A stretch of DNA of 64,000 nt from WTGA01 sp965214055 (GTDB lineage Bacteria; Pseudomonadota; Gammaproteobacteria; Arenicellales; Poriferihabitantaceae): the NCBI GenBank assembly GCA_965214055.1, contig OZ243931.1, positions 2,294,001 through 2,358,000 of the forward strand. Reading direction: 5' to 3'. Every line of letters begins with the position of its first letter. The first letter of the stretch is position 1. The notes beneath the pieces are model-generated. The model saw only the letters and a program-made list of their open reading frames with translations, was not told the DNA's origin and made no database searches. Made by a program: the position numbers and the translations under genes. Shown in pieces: positions 15,616-23,843 of this stretch.

Positions 15616-17613
15616 ATGTCTCAAGTAAACAGAAGAACAAAATCGAATGCGATTCGTGCGTTGAGCATGGATGCGGTTCAAAAAGCCAATTCGGGTCATC
15701 CCGGGGCACCCATGGGGATGGCGGATATTGCGGAAGTATTGTGGTCGGATTTTTTGAACCATCATCCAGGAAATCCCGATTGGTCGAATCGTGACCGCTT
15801 TGTACTGTCCAATGGACATGGGTCCATGCTGATCTACTCGCTGTTGCACCTGACCGGCTACGACCTCGGTATTGAGGAAATCAAACGGTTCAGACAACTG
15901 CATTCCAAGACCCCGGGGCATCCGGAATATGGGTATACACCGGGGGTTGAAACCACCACCGGCCCCCTGGGACAGGGATTGTGCAATGCGATTGGCATGG
16001 CCATTGCGGAAAAAACACTGGCAGCCCAGTTCAATTGCCCCGGTCATGAGATCGTGGATCATTTTACCTATGTGTTTCTGGGGGATGGCTGTCTAATGGA
16101 GGGAATCTCCCATGAAGGATGCTCCCTGGCGGGAACGCTGAAACTGGGAAAGCTGGTGGCGTTGTATGACGACAACGGGATTTCTATCGATGGGCCGGTG
16201 GAGGGCTGGTTTACCGACAATACGGCCATGCGTTTTGAAAGTTACGGATGGCAGGTCCTGGGCGATGTTGATGGGCATGACCCCGATGCGGTGTATCGGG
16301 CCATTGAAATGGCCCGGGCTGAAACGGAAAAACCCACTATTATCTGCTGCAAGACCGTGATTGGTTACGGTTCGCCCAACAAGCAAGGCAAGGAAGCCAG
16401 CCATGGCGCACCGCTGGGAAACGAGGAGGTGCAGCGGGCCCGTGCGCAACTCCATTGGACGCATTCCCCATTTGAGATTCCCCGGGACATCTACGATGCC
16501 TGGAATGCACAAAAACGGGGGGCAGCGGCGGAACGGCTATGGCAGGAAAAGTACAGTCGGTACCAGGAGGAATTTCCGGCGCTTGCTGCAGAGTTCACGC
16601 GACGCACATCCGGGAATCTTCCGGGGGACTGGAAGGAAACCTGTTGGCAGGTCACCGCCCGGACGGCAGAAAAACAGGAAACCATCGCATCGAGAAAGGC
16701 TTCGCTCAACGCCATTGAACAGCTGGGCCCGTATTTGCCCGAGTTGATCGGTGGTTCTGCGGATTTGACCGGGTCCAATTTAACCTATTGGTCGGGTTCG
16801 AAGAGTATCGAAGAAGAAGCCTCCGGCAATTATATCTATTTTGGTGTCCGGGAATTCGCGATGGCCGCCATTGTCAACGGGATTACACTGCATGGTGGAT
16901 TCAAACCCTATGGCGCCACATTTTTGATGTTTTCCGAGTATGCCCGCAATGCACTGCGGATGGCTGCACTGATGAAAATCCCATCGCTGTTCGTCTTTAC
17001 CCACGACTCGGTGGGATTGGGGGAAGATGGGCCGACTCACCAGCCGGTGGAGCAACTGGCCACTTTGCGATTGATTCCCGGAATGTCCGTATGGCGGCCC
17101 TGTGATGCCGTTGAATCCGCCGTATCCTGGCAGCAGGCCTGCGAATCTTCAAAGCAGCCTTTTTCCCTGGTTTTTTCAAGGCAAAACCTGCCTCATCAGC
17201 AAAGAACCCAGTCCCAGCTCGACAACATATCCCGTGGAGGTTATGTGTTGCGGGATTGCGAGGGGGAACCCGATGTGATTATTATTGCCACCGGTTCGGA
17301 AGTCGCACTGGCCGTGGAAGCGGCACGGCAACTGGTGGAGATTGCGATCAGGGTGGTTTCCATGCCCAGCACGGACCGGTTTGATGCCCAGGGCCCGGAC
17401 TACCGTGAATCCGTGTTGCCCTCCCGGGTCACCCGCAGGGTGGTGGTGGAAGCCGGGGTGACGGATGGCTGGTTCCGATACGCCGGAACCGGGGGCAAGG
17501 TCCTGGGAATCCATACTTTCGGAGAGTCTGCCCCGGCAGACGACGTGTTCAATTATCTGGGAATTACCGTGGAAAACGTTGTAAAGGCGGTTGTCGGGAT
17601 GACAGGAGGATAA
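15616..17613 (+). CDS. tkt: Transketolase
   Basis: A 665-aa transketolase of normal length. The thiamine-diphosphate site is clear: His28 (NSGHPGAPMG), the GDG...N motif from GDGCLMEGISHEG at 156-168 to Asn187, and the pyrimidine-domain region FGVREFAMAAIVNGI. The C-terminal domain starts around 540. It transfers two-carbon units between sugar phosphates, serving the pentose-phosphate pathway and ribulose-5-phosphate regeneration in the Calvin cycle. It is followed 43 bp later by gap and then pgk, an order typical of autotrophic gammaproteobacteria, so it may be regarded as cbbT. Start ATG at 15616. Confidence 0.96.
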   Translation: MSQVNRRTKSNAIRALSMDAVQKANSGHPGAPMGMADIAEVLWSDFLNHHPGNPDWSNRDRFVLSNGHGSMLIYSLLHLTGYDLGIEEIKRFRQLHSKTPGHPEYGYTPGVETTTGPLGQGLCNAIGMAIAEKTLAAQFNCPGHEIVDHFTYVFLGDGCLMEGISHEGCSLAGTLKLGKLVALYDDNGISIDGPVEGWFTDNTAMRFESYGWQVLGDVDGHDPDAVYRAIEMARAETEKPTIICCKTVIGYGSPNKQGKEASHGAPLGNEEVQRARAQLHWTHSPFEIPRDIYDAWNAQKRGAAAERLWQEKYSRYQEEFPALAAEFTRRTSGNLPGDWKETCWQVTARTAEKQETIASRKASLNAIEQLGPYLPELIGGSADLTGSNLTYWSGSKSIEEEASGNYIYFGVREFAMAAIVNGITLHGGFKPYGATFLMFSEYARNALRMAALMKIPSLFVFTHDSVGLGEDGPTHQPVEQLATLRLIPGMSVWRPCDAVESAVSWQQACESSKQPFSLVFSRQNLPHQQRTQSQLDNISRGGYVLRDCEGEPDVIIIATGSEVALAVEAARQLVEIAIRVVSMPSTDRFDAQGPDYRESVLPSRVTRRVVVEAGVTDGWFRYAGTGGKVLGIHTFGESAPADDVFNYLGITVENVVKAVVGMTGG

Positions 17614-17656
17614 TCCTGTATCCCGGTGCCGGGAAATTTTATTTGGAGTGTTGATG

Positions 17657-18658
17657 ATGACAATTAAAGTAGCAATAAATGGGTATGGGCGTATTGGTCG
17701 AAATATATTGCGGGCCAAATATGAATCCGGAAACGATGAAATAGAAATCGTGGCCGTCAATGACCTGGGGGATGCCGATACGAATGCGCATCTTACACAG
17801 TATGACACGGCCCATGGCCGGTTCCCGGGGTCCGTTGAAGCCGGGGAGGATCATATCGTTGTGAACGGAGACCGGATTGCTGTCTTTGCCGAACGGGACC
17901 CCTCCAGGTTGCCCTGGGGAGATCTGGGTATTGACGTGGTCCATGAAAGCACGGGATTTTTCACTTCAAAGGAGAAAGCCGGCGGACATTTGGCTGCCGG
18001 AGCCAGGAAGGTCATCATTTCGGCACCGGGAGGGAAGGATGTGGATGCAACGATTGTGTATGGTGTCAATCACGGTATTTTGAAATCCACCGACACGGTC
18101 ATCTCCAATGCCTCCTGCACCACGAATTGCCTGGCACCTTTGGTCAAGGCCCTCAATGACTCGGTGGGGGTGGTCCATGGCTTGATGAACACCATACATG
18201 CCTATACCAATGACCAGGTACTGACCGATGTCTATCACAGTGACCTGAGACGGGCACGGTCTGCCACAAGCTCAATGATTCCAACGAAGACCGGTGCAGC
18301 GGCAGCGGTGGGCCTGGTTATCCCGGAACTGGACGGGAAACTGGACGGGTTTTCGGTAAGAGTGCCGACGATCAATGTATCCGTAGTGGATCTTACCTTT
18401 GTCGCCGCCCGGGAAACCTCCGCAGATGAAATCAATCAGATTCTCAAGGATGCTGCAGACGGTAAAGTCCTGGACTACAGCGATGCCCCGCTGGTCTCAG
18501 TGGATTTTAACCATGTCCCGGTTTCGTCCACTGTGGATGCCGGCATGACCCGGGTGACCGGCGGTACACTGGTCAAGGTCTGTTCGTGGTACGACAATGA
18601 ATGGGGGTTCTCCAACCGCATGCTGGATGTCACCACAGCACTGATGAATGCAGGCTGA
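17657..18658 (+). CDS. gap: Glyceraldehyde-3-phosphate dehydrogenase
   Basis: A 333-aa type I GAPDH. The NAD-binding fold begins with INGYGRIGR, and the catalytic Cys154 (SNASCTTNCLAP) and His181 (NTIHAYTNDQ) are present. The acidic residue in VNDLGD at the end of strand 2 suggests NAD(H) preference, with dual use possible. Of several adjacent starts (GTG 17648, TTG 17651, ATG 17654, ATG 17657) I choose 17657, which puts TTTGGAG at ideal distance and gives the usual MTIKVAINGYG start. The enzyme reduces 1,3-bisphosphoglycerate in the Calvin cycle and works in reverse in glycolysis. Confidence 0.96.
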   Translation: MTIKVAINGYGRIGRNILRAKYESGNDEIEIVAVNDLGDADTNAHLTQYDTAHGRFPGSVEAGEDHIVVNGDRIAVFAERDPSRLPWGDLGIDVVHESTGFFTSKEKAGGHLAAGARKVIISAPGGKDVDATIVYGVNHGILKSTDTVISNASCTTNCLAPLVKALNDSVGVVHGLMNTIHAYTNDQVLTDVYHSDLRRARSATSSMIPTKTGAAAAVGLVIPELDGKLDGFSVRVPTINVSVVDLTFVAARETSADEINQILKDAADGKVLDYSDAPLVSVDFNHVPVSSTVDAGMTRVTGGTLVKVCSWYDNEWGFSNRMLDVTTALMNAG

Positions 18659-18856
18659 CCGACTGGTTCCGGCTGGTCCGGGCCCCTCTGCCACATTGTG
18701 AAGCATACCGCGCCCTGCACGGTATACGGGTGGCAGGCTGGCTCCCGAACCCCTTATGGGACTACCCGGGTATATCGATCTTCCGGAACCGTCCGATGTC
18801 CCTGATGGCAGCCATGGGGTTGGCCAGACAGGGTCCATGGCAATAATTTGGTAACG

Positions 18857-20080
18857 ATGAATATCCGGCAACTCTCTGACCTTGATCTGTTTGGCAGGCG
18901 GGTGTTAATCCGGCAGGACCTGAATGTTCCGGTTGCGGACGGAAGAATCGTCTCTGCAAACCGGATTGAGGCCTCTTTGCCGACCATCAGGCTGGCCCGT
19001 GATGCAGGGGCCAGGGTCCTGCTGATGTCCCATTTGGGTCAGCCCGAAGAAGGCAAGTACAATGCGGCATATTCGCTGGGACCGGTGGCAGAGTACCTTT
19101 CGCACACACTGGACCAGGAGGTAAGACTGAATTCCAGTTATCTGGACAATATGCCGGATCTGGCCTGTGGTCAGGTGGAACTGCTGGAAAATGTTCGCTT
19201 TAACCCGGGAGAAAAGTCTAATGATGCCGGTCTTTCCAGGTCTTACGCCGCCTTGTGTGATGTCTATGTCATGGATGCATTTGGAACGGCTCATCGTGTG
19301 CAGGCTTCCACCTATGGGGTCGGGCTGTACGCTCCCATGGCCTGTGCGGGGCCCTTGTTAACCCGGGAACTGGGTGCTTTGGACAGGGCACTTTCTGAAC
19401 CCTTACGTCCCATGACTGCGATCGTTGGAGGGGCCAAGGTGTCCACCAAACTGACGGTACTGAATGCCTTGATTCATGTTGTGGACCGGTTGATTCCAGG
19501 GGGCGGCATTGCGAACACCTTTATTGCGGCAGCGGGATATGGTGTCGGCAGGTCTTTGTACGAACGGGGTCTGATTGATCAGGCGAAGGCATTGGCCGAT
19601 GCGGCCAGGGCCAGGGGAAGAGAAATCCCGATTCCAACGGATGTTGTCGTGGGCAAATCATTTTCCAGCGAGACAGAAGCCAGAATCGTCCCCGTATCCG
19701 CCGTCGCGGATGACGACATGATACTGGACATTGGTCCGGCCACGGCGGAGCGATATTGCGAGATGGTGAGATCAGCGGGCACAGTCGTCTGGAATGGCCC
19801 CGTGGGTGTGTTTGAATTCGAGCAGTTTGCATCGGGTACCCGGCAATTGGGGAACGCCATTGCCGGGTCGGATGGATTTTCCATCGCAGGGGGGGGAGAT
19901 ACACTGGCCGCGGTGGACCGGTTCGGATTATCGGAATCCATCTCCTATATTTCCACTGGAGGGGGGGCCTTTCTCAAATACCTGGAGGGGGGTGTATTGC
20001 CCGCGGTTGAAATGCTGAAACGTGCCCATCCGACCCGGAAATCTGTCGCGGGGGATGGGAGGCTGGGCCGTACAACCTGA
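18857..20080 (+). CDS. pgk: Phosphoglycerate kinase
   Basis: A 407-aa monomeric kinase with the substrate block VLIRQDLNVPV, the basic patch MSHLGQP, hinge and nucleotide segments IVGGAKVSTKL, WNGPVGVFE and SIAGGGDTLAA, and the terminal STGGGAFLKYLEG. It interconverts 3-phosphoglycerate and 1,3-bisphosphoglycerate. ATG 18857 starts the conserved domain; a TTG nine bases earlier is less likely. It lies 198 bp after gap, so it may also have its own promoter. In related autotrophs pyk and fba follow pgk; here they do not. Confidence 0.96.
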   Translation: MNIRQLSDLDLFGRRVLIRQDLNVPVADGRIVSANRIEASLPTIRLARDAGARVLLMSHLGQPEEGKYNAAYSLGPVAEYLSHTLDQEVRLNSSYLDNMPDLACGQVELLENVRFNPGEKSNDAGLSRSYAALCDVYVMDAFGTAHRVQASTYGVGLYAPMACAGPLLTRELGALDRALSEPLRPMTAIVGGAKVSTKLTVLNALIHVVDRLIPGGGIANTFIAAAGYGVGRSLYERGLIDQAKALADAARARGREIPIPTDVVVGKSFSSETEARIVPVSAVADDDMILDIGPATAERYCEMVRSAGTVVWNGPVGVFEFEQFASGTRQLGNAIAGSDGFSIAGGGDTLAAVDRFGLSESISYISTGGGAFLKYLEGGVLPAVEMLKRAHPTRKSVAGDGRLGRTT

Positions 20081-20242
20081 AACCTGCCATGTTCCAGGGC
20101 TTTTGGCCGTTACCGCATGGAGGCGTGCACGACGGGTCCCGCAGAGCCTTCACTCAAGAGCCCGGCAAGCAGAAATAACCTTACCGGAAGGGGTGTTTTG
20201 AAAAGGCGGTGTCCCCCGACGCGTGCCCTGGCGGCCGGATTG

Positions 20243-20851
20243 CTACAGCATGGGCGCCAATTGCTGATAGCCATCGTACAACATTCGTATTGCCACGTAG
20301 AAGATGATGGCCAGACCAACATAGCCGATCCAGCGGTGTTTCTGTAACGTCTCGGAGATGACGGAAGCGGCCACGGTCATGAAAACCACGGACAGGGCCA
20401 GGCCAAACACCAGGATTCCACTGTGCCCGTCTGCAATGCCCGCTACGGCAAGCACATTATCCAGGGACATGGAAACATCCGCCATGGCGATCTGGAAGAT
20501 GGCTGTGCGCAACGGTGGATTTTCGCTGACATGGATCTTGTCGGTTTGCTGGTGTGCCTTGTCATGGTTGCCGCTTTCCCTCAGGTCCTGCCACAACTTC
20601 CAGCAAATCCACAACAGCAGTGCGCCCCCTACAAGCAGCAATCCTTTGATGGCAAGCAGCTGGACGGTTAACAGGGCAAATACAATCCGAAGGAGTACCG
20701 CTACCCCCACTCCATACAGGATGACTTTGCGTCGAAAGTCCTTGTTGAATTTCGCCGCCACGAGGCCAATGACAATGGCATTGTCACCAGCCAGAACCAG
20801 GTCAACGAAGATGATCTGTACCAGTTTAAGAAAATTTTCTGTTAAATCCAT
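20243..20851 (-). CDS. TerC family integral membrane protein
   Basis: A 202-aa polytopic protein with about seven hydrophobic segments. The two signature acidic-Asn motifs are LAGDNAIVIG at about 20-29 and MSLDNVLAVAG at about 127-137. TerC/YjbE/MntE-like proteins are involved in metal (often manganese) efflux or metal loading of exported proteins; tellurite resistance is only the historic name. A hydrophilic loop (residues 90-113) separates the halves. No tellurite or manganese genes are adjacent. Confidence 0.88.
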   Translation of the reverse strand: MDLTENFLKLVQIIFVDLVLAGDNAIVIGLVAAKFNKDFRRKVILYGVGVAVLLRIVFALLTVQLLAIKGLLLVGGALLLWICWKLWQDLRESGNHDKAHQQTDKIHVSENPPLRTAIFQIAMADVSMSLDNVLAVAGIADGHSGILVFGLALSVVFMTVAASVISETLQKHRWIGYVGLAIIFYVAIRMLYDGYQQLAPML

Positions 20852-21014
20852 TGTTTTGGACCTGAAAGAGTCGTGCCTTTACCGGGGTCTGCTGCTTGGT
20901 TTGTGGAAGGCTGTCTGTTAATGGAATCCGTTAATCGTATTCAGAAAAAGAACCAAAAGCGGATATGCGTGATTTTTACGGAAACAAATACAAGCCGGAA
21001 ATAAATACAAGCCA

Positions 21015-21488
21015 TCAACGGCCTGGAGAACGGGATGGAGCGATAACCATCAGTTTTGTCTGCGACAGTATATCATGCCATGCCAGTTTGTTTGGGTGAA
21101 ATACCGACCAGAAATACCCGATGGCGAATATCGCCCAGGATAAAATGGATGAGATGAATCTCATCCACGCCATGCCCCAGGTGACGGGACTCGTATCCGG
21201 GGCATGAAGTCGGACCAGTTTGATTCGCCAGGCTCGCATCCCCAGTGTTTGGCCTCCGTGACACCAGAACCATCCGAAAAACAGGAAACAAACCAAAATG
21301 AGGTACCCGAGCCGAAAAGCATGACTGATTTTGGGGTTTATTATTTCAGGCAGAAGCGGGACGGGCTGCCAGGCAATGAATACAATGCATGAAAGCAAAA
21401 TTGCATCGTAGGCCATGGCACTGCAACGACGCCATAACGGGCAGGGCATGGGAAAAACTTCACTTGTTGACGCTTCTTCTTCTATCAA
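21015..21488 (-). CDS. RDD family membrane protein
   Basis: A 157-aa protein with three or four membrane helices. The RDD signature region reads LWRRCSAMAYDAILL near residue 18, with the later block CHGGQTLGMRAWRIKLV near 77. The named Arg is followed by Cys-Ser-Ala rather than a strict R-D-D, but such drift is common. The frame opens with TTG at 21488, preceded by AAGG; an ATG at 21449 is the alternative. Some RDD proteins are sodium/proton antiporters, and most are uncharacterised. Confidence 0.8.
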   Translation of the reverse strand: MIEEEASTSEVFPMPCPLWRRCSAMAYDAILLSCIVFIAWQPVPLLPEIINPKISHAFRLGYLILVCFLFFGWFWCHGGQTLGMRAWRIKLVRLHAPDTSPVTWGMAWMRFISSILSWAIFAIGYFWSVFHPNKLAWHDILSQTKLMVIAPSRSPGR

Positions 21489-22199
21489 TTTTATTTAACC
21501 TTATAAGTTGTTGTTTTTTCTGTTTAAAAAAAGTTTTGCACATTGACGGTTTGAGCCGGTTTTGGCTGCCCGGATAGACCGGAACATCAGAAATGACATC
21601 TATATGAATCTAACTCATTGATAATAATACAAAAAAAAGATATCTGGCTGTCCTGAAAAAATGACTGCAGGTTCGGCAGAATGACTTCCCAAGAGTATAT
21701 TCAATTTAATCCACAAAGTTATCCACAGGCATCTGACACAGGGAAGACGAGTTCCGGGGGGTTGTTTGCGGAAACAGGGGGTGCCGGGGAACGCTGCACG
21801 GGAAAAATGAATGTTTCTCCAGCTCCGTAAAGAGCACCATTCCACCGCGCTGTCCCTGAATAACCATGCGCCGGGAGCCCATAATACCCGGAAACAGCCG
21901 GCACAGCACGATAAAATCAGGGATGCCGGTATCCCGGGTGTTTTGTACGCCCTTGTGGGCCTGCCAGGGGAAAATAGTCCCTCTGGAGGGATCGGTTTCC
22001 GGTTCACTGGGCTGTCTATGCACTGTCTATAAGGTGTTCAGGGAGTGCCAAAGAGAGGTTGTGCTGGAATTCGGGAACCGTTTACCCCTGGCATCGGGTT
22101 TTTTCGGTTGCCCCCAATATATCCCTTCGGTACAGTTGCAGGACAGTCGGACAGGACCCGGGTAAAACCGGAAAGACTGCCAGCGATGAATGATGACCC
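21489..22199. other. 711-bp non-coding stretch upstream of the MttB homologue
   Basis: No open frame here resembles a protein. The left third (21465-21660) is markedly A/T rich compared with its surroundings and includes runs of T and A. Around 21710 lie two DnaA-box-like sequences. Further right are small perfect hairpins such as TCCCTC-TG-GAGGGA near 21980. I did not recognise a riboswitch fold, including a cobalamin one, in front of the methyltransferase. Confidence 0.5.
21719..21727 (+). promoter_or_regulatory. Consensus DnaA box TTATCCACA
   Basis: An exact DnaA box preceded by a near match (TTAATCCACA, 21707-21716) in an A/T-rich stretch. A single good box plus one near match is not enough for an origin; it could be a DnaA-titrating or regulatory site. 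Confidence 0.45.
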
Positions 22200-23726
22200 A
22201 TGAAATCTGAAGAAAAACCACGGCGAAAAGGCGGAAGACTCCGTAAAAGGGAACAGATCCGAAACGCAGTACCGGTTCACCATCCACCCTTGGTCCGGAA
22301 TATTCCCATCTACGAGGTGCTCAACGAAGAGGGCGTTGAACTCGTGCATGACTTCGCGATGCGGGTCCTTGAGCAGGTCGGGTGCGATTTCAGGGATGAA
22401 GAATCGCTGGAGTTCTGGCGCAGGACAGATGCCGAGATTCATGGACAGCGAGTCCGCATCGGCAGGGATTCACTGATGGAACGGATCGGGCACGCACCGT
22501 CTTCCTATATTCAGCATGCCAGAAACCCGGACCGTACCGTGAAGGTGGGTGATGGCCATACGGTCATTGCCCCATCGTATGGTCCGCCATTTGTGCTGGA
22601 TATGGAGGGCGAACGTCGTTATGCAACCCTGGATGACCTGAATAACTTCCAAAAACTGAATCACATGGCCCCCTCCGTGCACATCGCCGGGGGGCCGATT
22701 GTGGAACCGGTGGATATTTCGGTCCCTCATCGGCATCTGCACATGGCATACAGCGGCCTGAAATATTCAGACAAACCTATCGTCGGGAACGTGACCGCGC
22801 GAAACCGGGCAGAAGATACCGTGGAGATGATGAAAATTGTATTTGGGGAGGAGTTTGCCACCAACAATACGGTGACCAGTTCCCTGATCAATGGCAATTC
22901 TCCCCTGGTGTGGGACTCGACGATGCTGGATGCACTGAAAGTGTATGCACAAAACAACCAGGCCGTACTGGTTTCCCCGTTTTCCATGACTGCGGCAAGC
23001 ACCCCGGCCAGCAATGTCGGAACCATTGGCGTGGTGGTGGCGGAAGCACTGATTGCCATTGCATTTGCCCAGATCGTACGGCCGGGATGCCCGATGTTGT
23101 TTGGCCTGCCATCGATGACAGTTGCATTGAACACCGGTGCTCCGGTCCATGGTTCACCGGATTCCGCCATGGTGCAGTTTATGGCCAACCAGATGGCCAG
23201 GAGATACCGCCTGCCTCACCGGGCCATCATGAATGTGGCCACCTCAAAGTGTGTGGATATACAGGCGGGCTACGACTCGATGTGGGGAATCATGCCCTGC
23301 TTTTTGTCCGAAGCAAACTGGCTGACCATGTCCGGTGGCCTGATCGAAGGCTCGCTGACCCAAAGCTACGCCAAAACGCTGATTGATTTTGAACAGCTGG
23401 ATGCGTTTTATCACTTTGCCCAGGGAAATTCCTTCGACGACCTGGAAGAGATTTTCGAGACGGTCAAGCAGGTGGGACCAGGGGGGCATTTCCTTGGAGC
23501 CGCCCATACCCGAAAAAGCAACCTGTTTATCTTCCCGTCGCAAAACAATGTGACCTATGAGCAGTGGGAGGAAGACGGAAGCAAGGATTCAACGGTGGTG
23601 GGTCTTGACAAGGCCCGGGATTGGCTGAATCGTTACGAAGCCCCTGCGATGGACCCGTCCCTGGATCAGGCATTGCTGGAGTTCATCCGCAAAAGGACAC
23701 GGGAAATCCCGAAAACAGTCACTTGA
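22200..23726 (+). CDS. MttB superfamily (non-pyrrolysine) methylamine/betaine methyltransferase
   Basis: A 508-aa member of the trimethylamine methyltransferase MttB family (COG5598). Typical regions are the TIM-barrel segments YGPPFVLDMEGERRYATLDD near 121-140, SLINGNSPLVWDSTMLDAL, QAVLVSPFSMTAASTPAS and FGLPSMTVALNTGAPVHG. There is no in-frame UAG, so it is the non-pyrrolysine branch, whose studied members demethylate quaternary amines such as glycine betaine or proline betaine and pass the methyl to a corrinoid protein. No corrinoid (MttC-like) or activation gene is in the window, so the acceptor is unknown. A basic N-terminal tail (residues 1-25) is unusual. The betaine-type BCCT operon lies 14 kb downstream. 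Confidence 0.85.
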   Translation: MKSEEKPRRKGGRLRKREQIRNAVPVHHPPLVRNIPIYEVLNEEGVELVHDFAMRVLEQVGCDFRDEESLEFWRRTDAEIHGQRVRIGRDSLMERIGHAPSSYIQHARNPDRTVKVGDGHTVIAPSYGPPFVLDMEGERRYATLDDLNNFQKLNHMAPSVHIAGGPIVEPVDISVPHRHLHMAYSGLKYSDKPIVGNVTARNRAEDTVEMMKIVFGEEFATNNTVTSSLINGNSPLVWDSTMLDALKVYAQNNQAVLVSPFSMTAASTPASNVGTIGVVVAEALIAIAFAQIVRPGCPMLFGLPSMTVALNTGAPVHGSPDSAMVQFMANQMARRYRLPHRAIMNVATSKCVDIQAGYDSMWGIMPCFLSEANWLTMSGGLIEGSLTQSYAKTLIDFEQLDAFYHFAQGNSFDDLEEIFETVKQVGPGGHFLGAAHTRKSNLFIFPSQNNVTYEQWEEDGSKDSTVVGLDKARDWLNRYEAPAMDPSLDQALLEFIRKRTREIPKTVT

Positions 23727-23843
23727 CGGACAGGTTCATCACGTTCCCCTTTTTTTTCTGCAACCGGCAGCAATCCTTCGAATGGACCGATGGTGGGGAG
23801 TCCGGGTCTCTCCCCCAGTGTCACAGGGGGGCTGAAATCCGTT

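Noticed and set aside
21467..21495. Rightward promoter TTGACG-N17-TTTATT
   Set aside because: It overlaps the 5' end of the leftward RDD gene and is about 700 bp from the MttB start; the match could be chance in A/T-rich DNA.
21465..21740. Replication origin
   Set aside because: Only one exact DnaA box and one near match, no dnaA, gidA or rpmH context.
22080..22199. Cobalamin riboswitch upstream of MttB
   Set aside because: The characteristic B12-box sequences are not present.
22200..23726. Pyrrolysine-type MttB
   Set aside because: The frame has no internal UAG from start to stop, so pyrrolysine is not used.
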